Assembly: GCF_943181405.1 (NCBI RefSeq)
Contig: NZ_CALPBY010000005.1
Coordinates: forward strand, 62,001 to 126,000
Length of the DNA stretch: 64,000 nt
Direction of reading: 5' to 3'
Source of the DNA: Cellulosimicrobium sp. Marseille-Q4280
GTDB taxonomy: Bacteria > Actinomycetota > Actinomycetes > Actinomycetales > Cellulomonadaceae
The position numbers were made by a program, and so were the translations under genes. Below the pieces are notes generated by a model. That model was given only the letters and a program-made list of their open reading frames with translations, was not told the DNA's origin and did not search any database. Numbering within the stretch: position 1 is the stretch's first letter; every line of letters starts with the position of its first letter. Positions 17,277-25,400 of the stretch are shown here, in pieces.

Positions 17277-18301
17277 AGGTCCTCCCCGAAGGTCTGGTCC
17301 CAGTAGTCGGCCGGCGCGTCCGTGCCCTCGAACTCCGTGTTCTCCGACAGGAAGGTCAGCGTGTCCGTCCACTGCTGCTCGGTGTTGACACCGGGAGCCG
17401 GTGCGTCCTCGAGGTTGAGGAGGCCGATCGTCGCCTCGAGCTGCGCCGCGAGGACGCTCTCGTCCGGAGCCTGCTCCGCGCCCGCCGCCATCGCGGCGAC
17501 GGCGGCCTCGGGGTCCTCCGACGCCGCGAGGAACGACTGCGACGTCGCACGCAGCATCGCCTGGACGAGCTCGGGGTCGCTCTCGATCGTCGCCTCGTTC
17601 ACCACGAGGCCCGTGCCGAGCAGGTTCATGCCGAAGTCCGAGAAGGGCAGCGCGGACACCTCGCGGCCCGTCTGGTTCTCGATCGTCGGTGCCTGGTCGT
17701 GGTAGAAGCCCTGGATGGCGTCGACCTTGCCCTCGATGAGCGCGGCGACCTTGCCCGCCGCGTCGACGTTGACCACGGTCACGTCCGCCGGGTCGACGCC
17801 GTTGATCTCGAGCCACGCCGGGAACGTGCCGTACATGGCGTCGCCGGGGGTCCCGCCGACGGTCTTGCCGACGAGGTCGGCCGGTTCGGTGATCCCCTGG
17901 TCGTCGAAGAACTCCACGGAGCTCGGACCGGTCTGCAGGAAGACGCCGACGCTGCGCACCGGCATGCCGGAGCTGATCCCGTTCGCGAGCGGCGGGGTGT
18001 CCGCCCACCCGAAGTCGGTGTTGCGCTGCGCGACCTGCTGGACCGTGTTCCCGGAGCCGTTGCCCGGCTGGATCGTCAGGTCGATGCCCTCCTCCTCGAA
18101 GATCCCCTGCTCGACCCCCAGGTAGAACGGCGCGTGCTCCCCGTACGGCACCCAGTTGAGGGTGACCGTGACCTCCGTCAGTCCGCCGTCCCCCTCACCG
18201 CCCCCGGATCCCGAGGGGTCGGACGACTGCCCGCAGGCCGACGTCCCTGCCACCACGACGCCGGCCACCACCAGCGAAACTCCCAGCCTGCCACCACGCA
18301 T
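17273..18301 (-). CDS. NMT1/THI5-like ABC substrate-binding lipoprotein
   Basis: A 342-residue solute-binding protein with a lipoprotein signal (hydrophobic 6-18, lipobox ending in A-C at about 23). The mature N-terminus has L-N-W-V-P-Y-G-E-H-A-P-F-Y, the hallmark of the NMT1/THI5-like family that in known cases binds thiamine-pyrimidine precursors, riboflavin-like compounds or small organic acids. Finding it in a LacI-controlled operon with sugar enzymes is unusual, because sugar operons normally use CUT1/CUT2 transporters. The ligand may be an aglycone or a glycoside with an aromatic part; that is inference. ATG at 18301 follows an AGAAGGG site. Confidence 0.88.
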   Translation of the reverse strand: MRGGRLGVSLVVAGVVVAGTSACGQSSDPSGSGGGEGDGGLTEVTVTLNWVPYGEHAPFYLGVEQGIFEEEGIDLTIQPGNGSGNTVQQVAQRNTDFGWADTPPLANGISSGMPVRSVGVFLQTGPSSVEFFDDQGITEPADLVGKTVGGTPGDAMYGTFPAWLEINGVDPADVTVVNVDAAGKVAALIEGKVDAIQGFYHDQAPTIENQTGREVSALPFSDFGMNLLGTGLVVNEATIESDPELVQAMLRATSQSFLAASEDPEAAVAAMAAGAEQAPDESVLAAQLEATIGLLNLEDAPAPGVNTEQQWTDTLTFLSENTEFEGTDAPADYWDQTFGEDL

Positions 18302-18378
18302 GGAATGAGCCCTTCTTCTCGTGCCGTCCTCGCGGACGGCGGAAACCGTGGGAAGTTGCCTGTCAGTTCGGGGAAGGG

Positions 18379-19332
18379 TCACGCCGCCGCGAGGGCGAGG
18401 TTGCCCCGTCGGGAGGCGTGCCAGGGGATGAGGATCCGCTCGAGCAGCTCGACCAGCAGGAACAGGACCACGCCGATCATCGACATGAGGATGAGGTCGG
18501 CGAAGAGCAGCGGGGCGTCCAGGTTCCCGCTCGCGAGCAGGAGGACGTACCCCAGTCCCCGGTCCGCACCCACGAACTCGCCGACGACCGCGCCCACGAC
18601 GGCGAGGGTGACGGCCACCTTCAGGCCGGACATGAGCTGCGGGAGGGATCCCGGGAAGCGGATCTTCCGGAACGTCTTCCACCGCGAGGCGCCCATGGTC
18701 GCCGACAGCTCCAGCAGCTCGGGGTCGACCGAGCGCAGGCCTGCGACGGCGGACACCACGACGGGGAAGAAGGCGATGAGGACGGCGAGGATGATCTTCG
18801 GCGTCAGCCCGAACCCGAACCAGACCACGAGGATCGGGGCGATGGCGATCTTGGGGATGACCTGCGCGAAGAGGATCAGCGGGTACAGCGACTTCTCCGC
18901 GGTCGGCGAGTAGACGAGGAGGACGGCCGTCGCGACGCCGATCACGGCGGCGAGCACGAAGCCGATGACGGTCTCCATCGTGGTCACCCAGGTGTGCTCG
19001 AGCAGCATCGCCCAGTCCTCGACCATGGTGTCCCACACCGCGCCGGGGGCCGGCACGAGGTACGCCGGGACGAGCTCGCGCCACGCGACGAACCACCACA
19101 CGGCGAACAGGGCCAGGAGCACCAGTGCGGGCCGCCACGCCGCGGAGGCCACCGCGAGCACCCGGCTGCGGAACGACGTCGTGCCGCGGTCCTCGGGAGA
19201 GCGGTCGCGGCCCGTGGTCGGCGGTGCCGGTCGTCTGGCGGGTCGTACGTCCTGGGCAGTCGTCATCGCGCTGTCCTCCATCGTCGTCGTCCTGGTGCTC
19301 GGGGGTCCGGCCGGGGTCGGCGCGTCCGTCAT
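18379..19332 (-). CDS. ABC transporter permease (NitT/TauT type)
   Basis: A 317-residue inner-membrane permease with about six hydrophobic helices after a 60-residue polar N-terminus. The EAA loop is visible as E-L-S-A-T-M-G-A-S-R-W-K-T-F-R-K-I (about 200-216), which docks to the ATPase. The ATG at 19332 overlaps the stop of the isomerase gene (ATGA), so I prefer it, although two later in-frame ATGs would remove the long polar leader. Partner of the binding protein and ATPase downstream. Confidence 0.9.
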   Translation of the reverse strand: MTDAPTPAGPPSTRTTTMEDSAMTTAQDVRPARRPAPPTTGRDRSPEDRGTTSFRSRVLAVASAAWRPALVLLALFAVWWFVAWRELVPAYLVPAPGAVWDTMVEDWAMLLEHTWVTTMETVIGFVLAAVIGVATAVLLVYSPTAEKSLYPLILFAQVIPKIAIAPILVVWFGFGLTPKIILAVLIAFFPVVVSAVAGLRSVDPELLELSATMGASRWKTFRKIRFPGSLPQLMSGLKVAVTLAVVGAVVGEFVGADRGLGYVLLLASGNLDAPLLFADLILMSMIGVVLFLLVELLERILIPWHASRRGNLALAAA

Positions 19333-20156
19333 CGGAACGGCACCCCCTCGGCGGCGAGGATGCCGCTGAAGGCCTCCCAGGCCTCGGTGAACAGCTCCGG
19401 GCCGGAGAAGCCACCGAGGCGGTGGGCGGTGCCCAGGTGCGGCTCGAGCGAGAAGAAGCCGTCGAACCCGTCGTCGCGCAGGGCCCGGACGGTCTCGACG
19501 AGCTCGCCGTCGCCGTGGCCCGCGGGCACGACCTCCCCCGTGTCGCGCCGGGCGTCCTTCACCTGCACGTACTCCAGGTGCGGGCGCAGCAGCGCATAGC
19601 CGTCGGTGTAGGGGCGCACGCCGACCTGCACGAAGTTCGCGGAGTCCCACGCGAGCGTCAGGTGCGGCGACCCGACGGACTCCACGACGTCCAGGCAGCG
19701 CTCGGGGACGTCCCCGTAGATGCCCTTCTCGTTCTCGTGGAGCAGGACGACGCCGGCCTCGCGCGCCACGTCCGCGAGCGCTGTCATGCGGTGCAGCACG
19801 ACGTCGCGGCACGACGTGGGGTCCGTCCCCGGACGCACGAAGAACGAGAAGACCCGGACGTACGGGGCGTCGAGCCGCTGCGCGACGTGCGCGGCGTGCC
19901 GCATCCGGGCGAGGTGGGCGTCGAAGTCCTCGTCCACCGAGATCTTGCCGATCGGCGACCCGATGCTCGACACCCGCAGGTCGTACCGCTGCAGCAGCCG
20001 CTCGACCCGGTCGAGCTGCTCGTCGTCGAGGTCGAGGACGTTCGTGTCCCAGGCGCTGCGGAGCTCGACGAACCGCAGGCCGAGCTCGGTCGCCACCACG
20101 CACTGCGTCTCGAGATCAGGCGAGATCTCGTCCGCGAAGCCCGAGAGCGTCCACAC
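19329..20156 (-). CDS. Sugar phosphate isomerase/epimerase-like TIM-barrel protein
   Basis: A 275-residue member of the AP-endonuclease-2/xylose-isomerase-like barrel family. Metal-binding acidic/His segments are visible: L-L-H-E-N-E-K-G (about 137-144), L-A-W-D-S-A-N-F (about 168-175), Y-V-Q-V-K-D (about 196-201) and a late F-S-L-E-P-H-L. Relatives isomerise ketoses, epimerise, or catalyse beta-elimination of 3-keto-glycosides together with a Gfo/Idh/MocA partner. GTG at 20156 follows AGGGAGG. First gene of the leftward five-gene operon; a 28-bp operator-like element lies 160 bases upstream. Confidence 0.87.
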   Translation of the reverse strand: MWTLSGFADEISPDLETQCVVATELGLRFVELRSAWDTNVLDLDDEQLDRVERLLQRYDLRVSSIGSPIGKISVDEDFDAHLARMRHAAHVAQRLDAPYVRVFSFFVRPGTDPTSCRDVVLHRMTALADVAREAGVVLLHENEKGIYGDVPERCLDVVESVGSPHLTLAWDSANFVQVGVRPYTDGYALLRPHLEYVQVKDARRDTGEVVPAGHGDGELVETVRALRDDGFDGFFSLEPHLGTAHRLGGFSGPELFTEAWEAFSGILAAEGVPFR

Positions 20157-20315
20157 GTCGTGCCCTCCCTTTCTCGTCGTCCGTCCCGGGCCGACCCGTG
20201 CCGTCGTCGGCAGCCTCCGGGAGGCTCGGGTCGGGGGACGTGTGTCGAGGAACTGCGCACGGAGCTCGTTCTCGGTGCGTCTGCATGGACAGTAGGGGGC
20301 CGGTCGTGACGGGAA

Positions 20316-20343
20316 CAACGAGTTGCCACTTGTTGCACCTGTC
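20316..20343. promoter_or_regulatory. 28-bp operator element, leftward operon copy
   Basis: This 28-bp segment is repeated exactly, in reverse complement, at 22358-22385. It contains the core AACGAGTTGCCACTTGTTGC, which reads as overlapping LacI-type half-sites (GGCAAC/GTTGCC). It lies upstream of the isomerase-ABC-oxidoreductase operon, while the other copy precedes the secreted DUF1080 gene. The LacI regulator gene lies between the two. Confidence 0.8.
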
Positions 20344-20396
20344 CGGGTCCGACGGGGCGGTGAGGCACTGGCGCGCGCGCAGGGAGGAACCACGCC

Positions 20397-20415
20397 GGTT
20401 GCCACCGGTTGCCAC
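20397..20415. promoter_or_regulatory. Tandem GGTTGCCAC half-sites
   Basis: GGTTGCCAC occurs twice at a 10-bp spacing (20397-20405 and 20407-20415), between the end of the LarE-like gene and the 28-bp element. The half-site matches the core of that element, so this may be an auxiliary binding site for the same LacI protein. Confidence 0.5.
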
Positions 20416-20451
20416 GGTCCGGGTGCGCCGTCGGGGCGGGACGGTGCGGAC

Positions 20452-21183
20452 TCAGGCCTCGTGGGCGTCCGCGAGCGCACCGAGGTCGAGCGCGACACGC
20501 CGGTACCCCGCCGAGCGGACGGCTCGCAGGACCTCTCCGCGCAGGGGCTCGGCGGCGACCGCAGCCACGTCGGTGTGCGGCGCCTCGACGCGGGCGAGCT
20601 CGCCGTGGTGGTGGACGCGGAGCTCTTCGAGACCGAGCCGGCGCAGCTCGCTCTCGGCCGCCTCGACCTGGACGGCGTCCTCGTCCGCGCGCGAACGGTC
20701 CTGCGGCGGGCCGGAGAGCCCGAGCGTCGCGAGGTCGAGCCCTGCCAGCGCGAGCGGGACGACGAGGGCCGACCCGTCGGCGAGGTGCGCGTCCTCGGCG
20801 ACGACGGCGGCTGCCAGGTCGAGCGCACGGACCGCCTCGCCGACCCCGCGCCCGCCCAGGTCGAAGACCGGCGCGCCGAGTCCGTTCGCGGCCTGCACGA
20901 CGACGCAGCGCCGGGACGGCGTGGCTGCGGTCGTGGCGTCCACGAGGGCGACGACGCGGGAGCGGCCGACCGCGCCGACCGTCAGTCCGAGCAGGACCTG
21001 CGAGCTCTCGTCCCCGGAGAAGACGACGCCCAGGCGACCTCCGTCGCCCACCGCGGCGATCCGGGCGGTGACCGCCCGGACGACCTCGTCGACCGTCGTC
21101 GTACCGGGGTGCCCCGAGGCCCGCGGCCGACTCGCCGTCGGGACAGGCAGGGGCGCGTCTGCGCGCCTCGTCACGGTTGCCAT
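20452..21183 (-). CDS. Degenerate LarE-like PP-loop protein
   Basis: A 243-residue protein I recognise as related to LarE, the ATP-dependent sacrificial sulfur transferase that builds the nickel-pincer cofactor. The N-terminal region aligns with the PP-loop domain (R-L-G-V-V-F-S-G-D-E-S-S, then L-G-L-T-V-G-A-V-G-R-S-R-V). The C-terminal region aligns well with the LarE tail (L-R-R-L-G-L-E-E-L-R-V-H-H-H-G-E-L-A-R-V-E; G-Y-R-R-V-A-L-D-L-G). However, SGGxDS has become SGDESS, the sacrificial-cysteine segment has no Cys, and the protein stops before the R-S-G-x-M-N end motif. LarA, LarB and LarC are not nearby. Start ATG at 21183 is chosen on position; its ribosome site is weak. It lies between the two copies of the 28-bp operator. 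Function unknown. Confidence 0.7.
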   Translation of the reverse strand: MATVTRRADAPLPVPTASRPRASGHPGTTTVDEVVRAVTARIAAVGDGGRLGVVFSGDESSQVLLGLTVGAVGRSRVVALVDATTAATPSRRCVVVQAANGLGAPVFDLGGRGVGEAVRALDLAAAVVAEDAHLADGSALVVPLALAGLDLATLGLSGPPQDRSRADEDAVQVEAAESELRRLGLEELRVHHHGELARVEAPHTDVAAVAAEPLRGEVLRAVRSAGYRRVALDLGALADAHEA

Positions 21184-21257
21184 TGGAGAGCCGCCGTCAG
21201 GGCGCGTCAAGCAGTTGCCATCACTTGCCTTCCGGCGTCTCAGCGGGCCGACGCGGC

Positions 21258-21269
21258 GCAACCGGTTGT
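21258..21269. promoter_or_regulatory. LacI-type operator upstream of the central LacI gene
   Basis: GCAACCGGTTGT, with a perfect 10-bp core CAACCGGTTG, lies 37 bases before the LacI start and within the divergent promoter region shared with the LarE-like gene. Related GTTGCCA half-sites lie at about 21174-21180 and 21214-21220. Probable autoregulatory site. Confidence 0.6.
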
Positions 21270-21305
21270 TGTCCAGCGCTGTCAGCACCGTTACAGTCCG
21301 AGCGC

Positions 21306-22313
21306 ATGACCCCAGCCGGCAATGGTGCCAGCCCGACGATCTACGACGTGGCCAAGGCGGCCGGCGTCGCGCCCTCGACCGTCTCGCGCGCGTTCTCGCG
21401 CCCCGGCCGCGTCAACGCGGAGACCGCGGAACGCATCCGCCAGGTCGCGAGCGAGCTCGGCTACCGGACGAACCCGCTCGCTCGCGGCCTGCCGACGGGC
21501 CGGACGTCGCTCCTCGGGATCGTGGTGGCGGACGTGACCAACCCGTTCTTCTTCGAGATCATCCGCGGCGCCGAGGCCACCGCACGAGACGCCGGGTACA
21601 CGCTCCTCATGGTCGACGCCCACGAGTCCGACGAGGCGGAGCGCCAGGCCCTCGACCGCACCCTGCCCCTCGTGGAGGGCATGATCCTGGCGACGTCACG
21701 GCTGTCGGACTCCTCGATCCGGGTCGCCGCCAAGCAGCGTCCGACCGTCGTCATGAACCGTCTGATGACCGACGTCCCGAGCGTCCTGACGGACAACGCC
21801 CAGGGGATGCGGAGCGCCGTCGAGCACCTGGCGGGCCTCGGGCACACGAGCCTCGCCTACCTCGCCGGACCGGAGGCGTCGTGGGCGGACGGCATGCGCT
21901 GGCGCGCGTTCCGCGAGGCGACGCGCGAGAGCGACCTGCAGGCACGCCGGCTCGGCCCCTACGCGCCGACCCTCGCCGGCGGCCTCTCGGCGGCGAAGAC
22001 GCTGGTCAAGCACTCGGCGACCGCCGCCGTCGCGTACAACGACCTCATCGCGATCGGCGCGATGCGCGGCATGGGGCGCCTCGGCGTCGAGGTACCGCGG
22101 GACATGAGCATCGTCGGGTTCGACAACATCTTCGGCTCGGACTTCTGCTCCCCGCCGCTCACGACGGTCGCCGCGCCCCTGCGCCACTTCGGGTCGTTCG
22201 CGGTCCAGCGGCTCCTGGCCCAGCTGCGCACGACCCCGGCGCAGGCCGCCGGGGCGACCTTGCTCCCGGCGAAGCTCGTGGAACGGGGCTCGACCGGCCG
22301 CCGCCGCGCCTGA
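21306..22313 (+). CDS. LacI-family regulator of the glycoside locus
   Basis: A 335-residue LacI/GalR protein. Helix-turn-helix at about residues 11-32 (I-Y-D-V-A-K-A-A-G, P-S-T-V-S-R-A-F), hinge L-P-T-G, then the effector domain with T-N-P-F-F-F near residue 78 and I-V-G-F-D-N near 269. ATG at 21306; the frame is open further upstream but lacks a helix-turn-helix-compatible start. It sits between the leftward ABC/oxidoreductase operon and the rightward secreted DUF1080 gene, and GGCAAC/GTTGCC-type sites flank both sides, so it is the obvious candidate to control all of them. Confidence 0.9.
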   Translation: MTPAGNGASPTIYDVAKAAGVAPSTVSRAFSRPGRVNAETAERIRQVASELGYRTNPLARGLPTGRTSLLGIVVADVTNPFFFEIIRGAEATARDAGYTLLMVDAHESDEAERQALDRTLPLVEGMILATSRLSDSSIRVAAKQRPTVVMNRLMTDVPSVLTDNAQGMRSAVEHLAGLGHTSLAYLAGPEASWADGMRWRAFREATRESDLQARRLGPYAPTLAGGLSAAKTLVKHSATAAVAYNDLIAIGAMRGMGRLGVEVPRDMSIVGFDNIFGSDFCSPPLTTVAAPLRHFGSFAVQRLLAQLRTTPAQAAGATLLPAKLVERGSTGRRRA

Positions 22314-22357
22314 GGGACGGGGCGGAGCGGCTCCACCGGCTGCGGCCGGCGGCGCGC

Positions 22358-22385
22358 GACAGGTGCAACAAGTGGCAACTCGTTG
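22358..22385. promoter_or_regulatory. 28-bp operator element, secreted-hydrolase copy
   Basis: Exact reverse complement of 20316-20343. It contains GGCAACTCGTTGCC when extended to 22387, a LacI-type dyad. It lies 45 bases after the LacI stop and 104 bases before the start of the secreted multi-domain gene, where it would act on a promoter for that gene. Confidence 0.8.
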
Positions 22386-22488
22386 CCCCTGCACGTCGCG
22401 GCCGCCGATAGTGGCGAGGCAGCGCACCGATGCGCACGTCCTGTGCACCTTCCCAGGCACGCAAGGCCCTCGACGGAGAGGCAGGCTG

Positions 22489-25400
22489 ATGGATCTCACC
22501 CCGCTCGACGAAAGACCCCCACGCACCCCGGACCAGCGGCGCAGACGACGGGCGGCCGTGGCCGCGATCGTCGCGCTGGCCGTGCCGTTCGGCGTCCTGA
22601 CGGCCCAGGCCGCGGTACCGACGGCCGCCGACGACGACATCCGGCCGCAGGAGCCCGGCGTCACGCTGCGCGTCTTCGACGTCCAGTTCCCGCTCGTGGA
22701 GTACTGCACGCTCAAGCCGGGGCAGACCCCCAACGTCGACAAGATCATGCCGACGATCGACTGGACCACCGCCGCGGACTTCGGGCTCGGGGACCAGTTC
22801 GTCACCGAGGTCACCGGATACCTGAACGTCGCCACGGCAGGGACGTACGACTTCCGCATCACGAGCGACGACGGCGCCCGGCTCCTGCTCGACGACGAGC
22901 TCGTGGTCGACCACCCGGGCCGGCACGGCGCCACGTCCAAGGACGGGTCGATCGACCTCGAGGCGGGCTACCGCGCGCTGCACATCGACCACTTCGACGG
23001 CGCCTTCGACCAGCGGCTCAAGCTGGAGTGGCGGCCGCCGGGCTCGCAGGACTTCGTCCTCGTGCCGAACAGCGTCCTGAGCACCGACGCCGACGTCACG
23101 CGCGTCACGTCGCCCGGTCGCAAGTCCTGCGAGGGCATCACCGAGACCCCGGGCGACGGCCTGCCCCTCACCGAGGTGCACCCGGACTACACGCTGACCG
23201 ACCTGCGCCCCGAGGGCTTCGAGCCCCAGGTGACGGGCATGGACTGGCTGCCCGACGGCCGTCTGGCCATCTCCTCGTGGGGCGGCGACCGGCTCACGGA
23301 GCTCGGCGAGGTGTACCTGATCGACCACGTGACCGGCGACGGCGGCGCGGACGAGGTGACCTACACGAAGGTCGCCGAGGGCCTGACGGAGCCGATGGGG
23401 ATCAAGTACGTCGACGGCACGCTCTACGTGTCCGAGAAGGACGGCCTCACGGCGCTGGTCGACGAGGACGGCGACGAGGTCGCCGACGAGTACCGCACGA
23501 TCGCGACGTGGCCGTTCGGCGGCAACTACCACGAGTTCGCGTTCGGCCTGCTGTACGAGGAGGGGTACTTCTACGTCACCACGGGCATCGCGATGGTGCC
23601 CGGCGGCAACTCGCTCGACCCGCAGCTCGCCGAGAACCGCGGATCGGTCATGAAGATCGACAAGGACACCGGCGAGGTCGAGTACGTCGCGGGCGGCCTG
23701 CGCACGCCGAACGGGCTCGGCTGGGGCGCCGACGGGGGCATGTACGTCACGGACAACCAGGGGGTGCGCATCCCGACGTCGAAGCTCGTGCGCGTCGAGG
23801 AGGGTGCGTTCTACAACCACTTCACCAACCCCGACGGCCCCTACGACGACCAGCCCGTCACCGAGCCGGTCCTGTGGATGCCCCACAGCGAGATCTCGAA
23901 CTCGCCGAGCAACCCGGTCGTGCTGACCGAGGGCGTCTTCGCGGGGCAGATGGCGATCGGCGACGTGACGTACGGCGGCCTCCAGCGCGCCTACCTCGAG
24001 GACGTCGCGGGCCAGGAGCAGGGCGCCGTGTTCCGGATGACGCAGGGCCTCGAGTCCGGCGTCAGCCGCACGAGCGTCGGCCCCGACGGCGCGATCTACG
24101 TCGGCGGCATCGGCTGGTCGGGCAACTGGGGGCAGGCGGGCAAGCTCTCGTACGGCCTCCAGAAGCTCACCTACGACGACAACCACGCGTTCGACATGCT
24201 CGAGATGCGCGCCGTCGAGGGCGGGTTCGAGATCGAGTACACGCAGCCGCTGTCCGAGGAGACGGCGCAGGACCTCGCGTCGAAGTACACGGCCGCGCAG
24301 TGGCGCTACGTCGCGACCCCGCAGTACGGCGGCCCGAAGGTCGACGAGGAGGACCTCGACGTGACGGCCGCGACGCTGTCGGACGACGGGAAGACGGTGT
24401 CGCTCCAGATCGACGGGCTCAAGCCCGGTCGGGTCGTGAACGTCCACTCCCCGCGTCCCTTCGCGTCGGAGAGCGGCGCCGAGCTGTGGAGCACCGAGGC
24501 CTGGTACACGCTCACGCGCCTGCCGGACGGCTCGGTCGCGCCGCCGGTGTACGAGGCCGAGGCCGCCGACATCGGCGGTGGCGCCGGCTGGAACAGCAAC
24601 CACGCCGGCTACTCGGGCTCCGGGTTCGTCGACCGCAACTGGGAGCCGGGTGCCCGCACGACGTTCGCGGTCCGCGCCGAGGAGGCCGGCCTGCACGACC
24701 TCGCGATCCGCTACGCCAACGGGCAGAACAGCGACCCGCAGCCGACGCCGAGGAACCTGAGCCTCTACGTCAACGGCGAGAAGCTCAAGCAGGTCTGGTT
24801 CGACAGCACGGTGAGCTGGGCGACGTGGGCGACCCAGGTCGAGACCGTGCCGCTGCGCGAGGGCGCGAACACCATCACGATCCAGCACGACGACGACGAC
24901 ATCGGTCACGTCAACCTCGACAGCCTCACCGTCACGCCGAACGAGCGGATCACCCTGTTCGACGGCACGGACCTCGACGCGTGGGCGGCGGTCAACGGCG
25001 GCGGTCCTGCGACGTGGCCGATCGCGGACGGCTCGTTCGAGTCCTTCGGCGGCGACATCCGGACGAAGGAGAAGTTCGACGACTTCCGGATGCACGTGGA
25101 GTGGTACCAGCCCGAGCACGCCCCCACGCAGACCGGCCAGGCCCGCGGCAACAGCGGCGTCTACATCCAGGAGCGCTACGAGGTCCAGGTGCTCGAGTCG
25201 TTCGGCATCGACCCGCCGAAGAACAACGACGCCGGCGCGATCTACCTCAAGAAGGCGCCGGACGTGAACGCCGCGACCCCGATGGGCACGTGGCAGACGT
25301 ACGACCTCACGTTCCGGGGGGCACGCTTCGGGCCCGACGGCACCAAGACCGAGGACGCGCGCATCACGCTCGTGTGGAACGGGCAGCTCGTGCACGACGA

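Noticed and set aside
21183-21288. Longer LarE-like protein starting at 21288
   Set aside because: The extra residues do not match the family and would run through the LacI promoter/operator region, so ATG 21183 is preferred, with modest confidence.
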